Origin: an uncultured Thermoanaerobaculia bacterium | Lineage (GTDB): Bacteria > Acidobacteriota > Thermoanaerobaculia > Multivoradales > Multivoraceae | Direction of reading: 5' to 3' | Length of the DNA stretch: 64,000 nt | Assembly: GCA_951813015.1 (NCBI GenBank) | Contig: CATOTG010000008.1 | Span: 186,001-250,000 of the forward strand | Part shown: positions 58,536-64,000 of the stretch, one piece after another | How the letters are laid out: every line of letters starts with the position of its first letter | Position numbering within the stretch: position 1 is the stretch's first letter | Translations under genes and position numbers: made by a program | The notes under the pieces: model-generated | Told to the model about the DNA's origin: nothing | Seen by the model: only the letters and a program-made list of their open reading frames with translations | The model's database searches: none

Positions 58536-59905
58536 CGCCCTCCCTCATGCCGTCCTCCGGCGGGGGTCCGTCTGCGCGGAACTGGTTGCGTGCAGGCAGG
58601 ACGGCGGTGGTCGTTGCCGTGGCGGCGTGGGCGTGCGCTGGCTCTGGTGAGAAGGGCACGGATGCGGGACGGTCGGCCGAGGAGCTGCTCGAACAGGCGC
58701 GCGCCATTCACGAGCGCGTACTGGTTCTGGATGCCCACGCGGACATTGAACTTCCCGGCGCGCCGTCTCCCTACGTCGGTGACGACGGGCTGTCCCAGGT
58801 CGCGCCGGCCAAGCTGCACGCGGGCGGAGTCGATGCGGTCGTCATGGCTGTCGCGGTGGGCTCCGGACCGAGGACGGCGGAGGGCTACGCCGCGGCGCGG
58901 GCCAGGGCGGACGAGGAGGTTGCGGCGGTCGTCGCCTTGGCCGCGGACCCCGCGAACGAGGCGGTGGTCGCCCGGTCGGCCGATGAGATCGTCGCTGCCC
59001 ACGAGCAGGACAAGGTGGCCCTCGTTCTCGGCTTCCAGAACGGCATGATCCTCGGTACGGACGTCTCGGCTCTGGACGACTTCTACGCTGCCGGAGCGCG
59101 GGTGTTCGCGCTCACGCACCTGGGAAACAACGACTTCGCCGACTCGTCGCGTCCCGTCTTCGACGCGGCGACGGGTACGCACGAACCGCCCGAGCACGGG
59201 GGACTTTCCGACCTGGGTGTCGCTGCGATCCAGCGGATCAATGCCCTTGGCGGCGTGGTCGACGTGTCCCAGTTGTCGCGGGACGCGGTGTTGCAGGTGC
59301 TCGAGACCTCGACGGCGCCCGTCATTGCCAGCCACTCCAACGTGCGGCAGCTCACCGAGGCCACCCGGAACCTGACCGACGAGGAGATCGACGGCATCGG
59401 CGCGATGGGCGGCGTGATCCACCTGTGCCCGTTCCGGGGTTACCTCTTCGACTCGGCGGATCAGGCGTTGGACCAGGCGATTCGGGAGGCGCGGCGCGAA
59501 GCAGGCGTCCTGGAGGACTACCTCTATCCGTTCGAGTTGTACTGGGAGATCGACGATCCGGGCGCCCGCTCCGCCTTCACCCAAGCGATCAGCGATCTCC
59601 TCGGCCCCGGCAGCGTGGACTCGATGCTCGATCACCTCGACTACATCGTCGACCGGATCGGTGTCGACCATGTGGGCATCGGGTCGGACTTCAACCACGG
59701 CGGCGGAGTCGAGGGGTTCGCCGATGCCAGTCAGGCTTCGGGAGTCACCGTGGGTCTGCTCGAGCGCGGCTACAGCGAGGAGGACATCGCGAAGATCTGG
59801 GGCGGCAACTTCATCCGGGTCCTGCGCGCCGCGGAGGCCGGCGGGGCTTCGGCCGAGCAGGCCGGGAAACGCGGTGCAGCGGGTCGTCCTCTGGCTGGAC
59901 GATGA
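58532..59905 (+). CDS. Exported membrane dipeptidase (peptidase M19)
   Basis: A 457-residue M19 (renal dipeptidase-like) metallohydrolase. An N-terminal hydrophobic segment (TAVVVAVAAWACAGSG) has a possible lipobox (VAAWAC). The metal motif VLVLDAHADIELPG replaces the more common DGHND, and LGFQNGMILGTDVSALDDFY, VFALTHLGNNDFADSS, VIASHSNVRQLT and HVGIGSDFNHGGGVEG supply the further ligands. It ends KIWGGNFIRVLRAAE. The GTG overlaps the upstream stop by 4 bases (GTGA); an ATG at 58547 is an alternative. Members cleave dipeptides, often with a D-residue, which may relate to the D-aminoacylase-type gene at 12.6 kb. Confidence 0.87.
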   Translation: MTPSLMPSSGGGPSARNWLRAGRTAVVVAVAAWACAGSGEKGTDAGRSAEELLEQARAIHERVLVLDAHADIELPGAPSPYVGDDGLSQVAPAKLHAGGVDAVVMAVAVGSGPRTAEGYAAARARADEEVAAVVALAADPANEAVVARSADEIVAAHEQDKVALVLGFQNGMILGTDVSALDDFYAAGARVFALTHLGNNDFADSSRPVFDAATGTHEPPEHGGLSDLGVAAIQRINALGGVVDVSQLSRDAVLQVLETSTAPVIASHSNVRQLTEATRNLTDEEIDGIGAMGGVIHLCPFRGYLFDSADQALDQAIREARREAGVLEDYLYPFELYWEIDDPGARSAFTQAISDLLGPGSVDSMLDHLDYIVDRIGVDHVGIGSDFNHGGGVEGFADASQASGVTVGLLERGYSEEDIAKIWGGNFIRVLRAAEAGGASAEQAGKRGAAGRPLAGR

Positions 59906-59974
59906 CCACGCCGGAGACATGACCGGACAGCGGGTCTCCGACACCGGAGAAGGGCGTCTCCCCGGAGAGGCGTT

Positions 59975-60895
59975 CTACGGCTGCTCCGTGTACTTTTCTC
60001 CGGCCTCCACCGCGAGCGGCAGCCGGTTGCGCGGTGTTGCCAACGGACAGGTGGCGAACTCGCTGAAGGCGCAGGGCGGGTTGTAGGCCTGGTTGAAGTC
60101 GAGGACGGTGACGCCGTCCGGGCCGGGCAGAGAGACTTCCAGGTAGCGGCCGGCGGGATAGGTCGTGTCGCCGGTCGTGTGGTCGGCGAAGACGATGAAG
60201 AACTCATCGCCCGATCGGTAGGCCTCCAGCGACAGGGACTGGCCTTCGGCCTGGAACTCCAGGATGCCGGGCGCGGTCGGTTCCCAGCCGAGGCCCTCGA
60301 CGACGGTGGCGACGCGGATCGTCCGGGGCTCGGGATAGGCCTCGAAGCGCGCTTCCAGGCGCCAATCCGGATCGGTCGGATAGGACTCGATCCCGGCGAA
60401 GGCCGTGACCGCGGGGTGGTCGTAGTCGCGCAGCCGCACGCCCAGCCGGTCCATCCGCCGAATCACGGTCCAGGCCAGTGAGCCGTGGGTGAGGAGGGTG
60501 GGGCCGTTCTCCTGATCGTCCGTCAGGAGCATCCCGGTGAAGGCTGATCCGCCGTGGAACACCTCGACGCCGGGTTCGGTCCGGAACGTGACCTGACCGT
60601 TCTCCACCACGAAGTCGCCCAGCTTTGCCGGCGCCGACCCCTCGGGTGCCACGAGGTCGTTGCCGACGCCGGCGCCGAAGCTGTTTTCGCCCTCCTTCAG
60701 CCAGTGCAGGCCGACCAGATTGAGCCAGCCGTCGGGACCCTTGAGACTTGCCAGCCGTTCGGCGCGCCACTCCGCGACGATCTTCTCGTACGAGGCGGTC
60801 TCGGGCGTCTGGCCTGCGGCCCCCGGAGCGAGGGTCGTTGCGAGGGCGAACGCCGATCCGAGGACCGATCCGAGTAGTTGGCGCGCCGAGATCAT
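59975..60895 (-). CDS. Exported DUF1684 family protein
   Basis: A 306-residue protein. An export signal (QLLGSVLGSAFALATTLAPG) precedes the DUF1684 body: YEKIVAEWRAERLASLKGPD, GWLNLVGLHWLKEGENSFGA, GVRLRDYDHPAVTAFAGIES and YPTDPDWRLEARFEAYPEPR. The diagnostic ending is VLDFNQAYNPPCAFSEFATC. The function of DUF1684 is unknown. The ATG overlaps the upstream glycosyltransferase stop (ATGA), so the two are co-expressed. It is convergent with the dipeptidase. Confidence 0.86.
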   Translation of the reverse strand: MISARQLLGSVLGSAFALATTLAPGAAGQTPETASYEKIVAEWRAERLASLKGPDGWLNLVGLHWLKEGENSFGAGVGNDLVAPEGSAPAKLGDFVVENGQVTFRTEPGVEVFHGGSAFTGMLLTDDQENGPTLLTHGSLAWTVIRRMDRLGVRLRDYDHPAVTAFAGIESYPTDPDWRLEARFEAYPEPRTIRVATVVEGLGWEPTAPGILEFQAEGQSLSLEAYRSGDEFFIVFADHTTGDTTYPAGRYLEVSLPGPDGVTVLDFNQAYNPPCAFSEFATCPLATPRNRLPLAVEAGEKYTEQP

Positions 60896-61677
60896 GTCGT
60901 GCGCGGGAGTTCGGCTGATACGGAAGGCAGCAGACGAGGACGTGCAAGCTGCAGGAGCTTGCGAGCCGGTTTCAGCACCGGGACGAACCAGCCGCCCCGC
61001 AGGCCGTTGCGCCGCCAGGCCAGGAACGCCTCGCGGTTCCCCTGCAGGATCGCCGCGGCGGAGGCGGTGGAGGTGCCGCCGGGCGCCATGTGGACCAGCA
61101 CCCGATCCAGGTGCACCGCGCGAATGCGGCGCCTGAACAAGAGCCGCAGCATCAGCTCGTAGTCGGCGGCGATGGGGAACCGGGTGTCGAAGCCGCCGTG
61201 CTTCTCGTAGGTGCGCCGACGGACGAAGAAGGTCGGGTGCGGGGGCATCCAGCCGGCGTGCCAGGCGGCCCGCGAAGGGGCGCCGGCCTTCCAGTGGCGC
61301 ACGGTGCGGCCCTGCTCGTCGACGTACGTCTGGTCGCCGTAGCAGGCCTCGACCGCGGCGTCCTCGAACGCGCACAGCACGTCGCGGAACACGAACTGGT
61401 CGCTGTACCGGTCGTCGGCGCACAGGATGCCGACGACGTCGCCCGTCGCCCGGCGGATGCCCTTGTTCATCCCGTCGAAGATGCCGTCGTCCGGTTCGCT
61501 GATCAGGGCCGCGATGCGGTGCCGGTACCGGTCCAGGATTGCCGGCGTGCCGTCCGTGGAGCCTCCGTCCACCACGATCAGCTCGAGGGTGTGCTGATGC
61601 CGCTGCGCCAGGACGGAGTCGAGCGCACGGGCGACGCGGGTGTCGTTCAGGACCGGTGTGACGATGGAGATCTTCAC
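60892..61677 (-). CDS. Family 2 glycosyltransferase
   Basis: A 261-residue GT2 enzyme. It starts MKISIVTPVLNDTRVARALD, followed by LELIVVDGGSTDGTPAILDR (donor binding), EPDDGIFDGMNKGIRRATGD, VVGILCADDRYSD (the DxD-like metal motif region), MPPHPTFFVRRRTYEKHGGF and AADYELMLRLLFR. DDGIFDGMNKGI is typical of GT2 enzymes in O-antigen or exopolysaccharide clusters. There is no transmembrane segment. The C-terminal ~50 residues are basic. It is divergent from the sulfotransferase, with 240 bases between them. Confidence 0.88.
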   Translation of the reverse strand: MKISIVTPVLNDTRVARALDSVLAQRHQHTLELIVVDGGSTDGTPAILDRYRHRIAALISEPDDGIFDGMNKGIRRATGDVVGILCADDRYSDQFVFRDVLCAFEDAAVEACYGDQTYVDEQGRTVRHWKAGAPSRAAWHAGWMPPHPTFFVRRRTYEKHGGFDTRFPIAADYELMLRLLFRRRIRAVHLDRVLVHMAPGGTSTASAAAILQGNREAFLAWRRNGLRGGWFVPVLKPARKLLQLARPRLLPSVSAELPRTT

Positions 61678-61917
61678 GGCGTGTCCAGGACTCTACCCGA
61701 GAGCAGCCGGGTCGGAGGTTCCCGTCAGCCGGCAGGCCGCGAGCGTTCGGCCGGCGTGGGCGCTATCCTGACGAGGGTCGGGACCGCTAACCTTCGACAG
61801 CTGCTGGCCGGGTTGGCGCGACGCCGGGATTCGCGCGGGCAAACAACGCCCCGGGCTCCTTTCCCGCAGCGCGGCCACGACCCGAGCCCGAACAGACCGG
61901 AGACGACACGCACTGTC

Positions 61918-62853
61918 ATGGTGGAGCAGATCAACGCCCGCTGGTGGTTCGCGCTGAACGGTCTGATCCGGCGCGGCATGGTGCGCGGCGCGCCCGGATT
62001 CGGCGACTCGAAGATCGTGGTGACCGAGTACCCCAAGTCGGGAGGAACCTGGGTCAGCCAGATGCTGGCTGCTTACCTCGACATCCCGCATCCGCGCAAC
62101 CGGCTGCCGCCGCGCCGGCGATGCGTCGTCCAGGGCCACTTCATGGACGCCGCCGGCGCCAACGACATCGTCGTCGTCTGGCGCGACGGTCGCGACGTGA
62201 CCGTCTCCTACTACTACTACGCGCTGCTGGAGACGCCGACGACGCGCAGCTCCTGGACGCAGATGCACCGGCGGCGCCTCGGAATAGACGACGTGCACGA
62301 CGTGCACGACGTGCAGCGCTACCTGCCGCGGTTCATCGAGTACTGCTTCACCAGCGGGCCGGTGCGCGGCATGACCTGGACGAGCTTCGCCGACGCGTGG
62401 CGGCGTCGGACCGACTGCGTGACGACCAGCTACGAGGCGATGACGGCGGATCCGAAGCGCGAGATGACGAGAATCCTCGACCGGACGGCCCGCGTTGCGC
62501 GCCGGGAGGGGCGCACGAACGGGCGCCGCGCGTTGGTTTCCGAGCCAGCAGTGCCCGTCGACGGGGCCCGGCTGGATGCCTGCATCGAGCGGTTCTCGTT
62601 CGAGAAGCTCACCGGCCGCAAGCGGGGCGAAGAGGACGTGCGCGACTTCGTCCGCAAGGGAATCGTCGGCGACTGGAAGAACAAGTTCACCAGGGAGGCG
62701 CGGGAGGTGTTCGACCACCACGCCGGCCGGACGCTGATTGACCTGGGCTACGAACCCGACCGGTCCTGGGTGGAGGACCCAAACACCCGGCGACCGCCGC
62801 CGCGCCCCCATCGCCTCGGGGAACGGCCTCGACGCCGGCCAGGCCGTTCCTGA
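61918..62853 (+). CDS. Sulfotransferase domain protein
   Basis: A 311-residue PAPS-dependent sulfotransferase. The 5'-phosphosulfate loop is VVTEYPKSGGTWVSQMLAAY and the 3'-phosphate site is IVVVWRDGRDVTVSYYYYAL. VTTSYEAMTADPKREMTRIL and KGIVGDWKNKFTREAREVFD are the C-terminal blocks, the latter the conserved GxxGDWK-like PAPS-binding loop. The ATG at 61918 gives MVEQINARWWFALNGLIRRG; the frame is open upstream but no better start is seen. An in-frame 9-base repeat (gacgtgcac, encoding DVHDVHDV) occurs at about 62288-62313. Between a GT2 and a chain-length protein, it probably sulfates a surface polysaccharide or lipid. Confidence 0.85.
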   Translation: MVEQINARWWFALNGLIRRGMVRGAPGFGDSKIVVTEYPKSGGTWVSQMLAAYLDIPHPRNRLPPRRRCVVQGHFMDAAGANDIVVVWRDGRDVTVSYYYYALLETPTTRSSWTQMHRRRLGIDDVHDVHDVQRYLPRFIEYCFTSGPVRGMTWTSFADAWRRRTDCVTTSYEAMTADPKREMTRILDRTARVARREGRTNGRRALVSEPAVPVDGARLDACIERFSFEKLTGRKRGEEDVRDFVRKGIVGDWKNKFTREAREVFDHHAGRTLIDLGYEPDRSWVEDPNTRRPPPRPHRLGERPRRRPGRS

Positions 62854-63117
62854 TTCCCCGGAGACAGCCCATCGTCCTCGCCGTGCACGGTCCGCAGACG
62901 GTGCGTCGGCAAGACCGTTCCAGAGTCGGGAACTTCGGTGACTGAAGTGAGGAAACCACTCCGGAATCGGCAACTCCGCACCGGCACGGCTCTCGACCCT
63001 CGGAAACATGAGGGCCTCCCGCCCGCGCCCAGCGTGGAGCGCTGGACTTTGGAACGGCCCTGCGGTGCGTCCGACCCTGTCTTGACGGAGCGGCGGCTGG
63101 TCCAATAGGGTTCTTTC
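62854..63117. other. 264-base gap before the Wzz-like gene
   Basis: No gene is recognised here. The gap holds the 3' side of the sulfotransferase and presumably the promoter of the polysaccharide gene beginning at 63118. No clear hairpin or promoter pair was found. Confidence 0.5.
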
Positions 63118-64000
63118 GTGGCGGCGGAACCTCACGATTCGTCTGCCGTCCCCCCGAGCGAGGACCCGCCGGGCGAGGTGCTCCTTCGAGACCATGTTCG
63201 CGCTCTGAGGGCGTGGCGGCTTGAGATTCTCCTGGCCACCGGTGTGGCGACACTCCTGGGCGCCCTGATCGCGCTCATTCTGAAGCCGGAATACGAAGCC
63301 ACGGCGACTGTGGCCATCGTTCGAAGCGGGGCCGACTCCTTCGATGTGGACCGGGAGGGCCACGTTGTTGCCGATCTGGTGCGCAGGGATGTGAGGGATG
63401 TTCCCGTGCCGCAGCGGATGGCGCTCCTGGGGCTCGTCCACCACACCTCCGTGGCGCGCGCGGTGGTTGAAGCCGTGGGCGACCGACTCACCGAGGACGA
63501 GCGCGATCTCCGGAAGCTCCTCGAATCGGTCTCCGCGCCAATAGCCCTGGCGATCCAGCAGCGCAATCTGATCTCCATCAAGTACGCCGCCGACACGCCG
63601 GAGAAGGCGGCGGATGTCGCCAACGCCTGGGCGGAGGCCTATGTGCGCGAGGTGAACAGCCTGTACGCCCTGATACCCACCGGAGGGCCGGCGATGGCCG
63701 CGAATCTGTCCCGGGCGCAGGAAGCCTACGCGAATGCGCAACGGAATCTGGAGTCGTTCATCGCCACCAGCGAAGAGGAGTGGCTGCACCAACGGATTCT
63801 GGAGCTGGAGCGGGACCTCGACATCCGGCAGGTGTATCGCCTGCTGCTGGTCGACGCGCAGAATCTGCTTGCTCAGATCAAGGGAGGGGGCGAAGCCGCC
63901 GGCGCCTCGAACGCGATGGCGATCATGCTTCTCAAGTCCCAGGTCTTCTCATCCTCCGTCTGGAGCGAGCCCCTTCTGGATCTTCCAGATCTTCGGGGCT
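63118..64000 (+). CDS. Wzz/GumC-type polysaccharide chain-length determinant, N-terminal part (runs off the window)
   Basis: At least 294 codons, open to the right edge. After a Pro/Glu-rich cytoplasmic start (GTG, AAEPHDSSAVPPSEDPPG) comes LRDHVRALRAWRLEILLATG and one membrane segment (VATLLGALIALILKPEYEAT), the Wzz-domain opening. The periplasmic part follows with RNLISIKYAADTPEKAADVA and NAWAEAYVREVNSLY, then a long coiled coil beginning NLSRAQEAYANAQRNLESFI. Such proteins control chain length and export of O-antigen or exopolysaccharide; a C-terminal tyrosine-kinase domain may lie beyond the edge. With the GT2 and sulfotransferase it marks the start of a polysaccharide locus. Confidence 0.82.
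   Translation, partial: MAAEPHDSSAVPPSEDPPGEVLLRDHVRALRAWRLEILLATGVATLLGALIALILKPEYEATATVAIVRSGADSFDVDREGHVVADLVRRDVRDVPVPQRMALLGLVHHTSVARAVVEAVGDRLTEDERDLRKLLESVSAPIALAIQQRNLISIKYAADTPEKAADVANAWAEAYVREVNSLYALIPTGGPAMAANLSRAQEAYANAQRNLESFIATSEEEWLHQRILELERDLDIRQVYRLLLVDAQNLLAQIKGGGEAAGASNAMAIMLLKSQVFSSSVWSEPLLDLPDLRG

Noticed and set aside
1..64000. tRNA, rRNA or tmRNA genes
   Set aside because: None recognised by eye in the intergenic gaps. A covariance-model search would be needed to exclude short RNA genes.

Overview
The window is uniformly GC-rich, with GC-rich third codon positions and many GTG starts. It carries two DUF1592/DUF1552 gene pairs, a very large PVC-type heme-binding dehydrogenase, several amidohydrolases, a tannase-like esterase, a sulfatase and a sulfotransferase. 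That gene mix is typical of Acidobacteriota and Planctomycetota-like heterotrophs from marine or sediment settings. I infer an acidobacterium-like chromosome, probably an assembled environmental genome, but the phylum is not proven by anything here. No rRNA, tRNA, CRISPR array or prophage was recognised.

Layout. 1-14.4 kb is catabolic: a 2-hydroxyacyl-CoA lyase-type TPP enzyme (edge) with a CaiB/BaiF CoA-transferase, two amidohydrolase_2 paralogues, a Rieske protein, a PQQ-type beta-propeller, a two-gene acyl-CoA dehydrogenase, a MaoC hydratase, a tannase-like esterase, a sulfatase and a D-aminoacylase-type amidohydrolase. The last two each carry a single-base frameshift. 14.5-24.3 kb holds two DUF1592 (heme-binding) + DUF1552 (Tat-exported) modules separated by an ankyrin-repeat protein. 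24.3-32.7 kb is an accessory zone: three strong hairpins, a VapBC pair, a truncated integrase-type gene, a lipoprotein and a giant carboxypeptidase-regulatory-like protein, a decayed IS, an amidohydrolase, and a wrecked adenine-methylase/endonuclease pair. 32.7-39.7 kb has LemA, an M48 protease, a NatAB-like ABC exporter, a haloalkane dehalogenase and a glyoxalase-like protein. 39.7-49.7 kb is a defence-like region: an orphan antitoxin with a toxin relic, a PLD-SNF2 helicase and an Eco57I-type DNA methyltransferase. 49.7-59.9 kb returns to catabolism: an MFS/Gfo-Idh-MocA/PVC-dehydrogenase operon, a PH-domain protein, an MDR reductase and an M19 dipeptidase. 60-64 kb begins a surface-polysaccharide region: a GT2, a sulfotransferase and a Wzz-like chain-length protein that runs off the edge.

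Two themes stand out. First, the methyltransferase contains a heptanucleotide tandem repeat (four units) placed exactly where its reading frame breaks. With three units the frame runs without a stop into the separate downstream ORF that encodes its C-terminal target-recognition region, giving a predicted 1703-residue enzyme. This is a strong candidate for an on/off phase-variable restriction/defence system together with the adjacent nuclease-helicase. Second, the region is full of short tandem duplications (about 18-145 bp) at gene starts, gene ends or inside coding sequence. Two of these arrays multiply a start codon with its upstream leader in ~73-74 bp units. A 42-bp palindromic unit is amplified and translated inside the ankyrin protein, and the same palindrome recurs at the helicase 3' end. 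Partial genes (DUF1697, PIN toxin, adenine methylase, integrase, IS) lie at several junctions.

Four genes need a one-base correction to read through (sulfatase, D-aminoacylase, carboxypeptidase-regulatory-like protein, dehalogenase). Assembly error and true mutation cannot be separated from the sequence alone.
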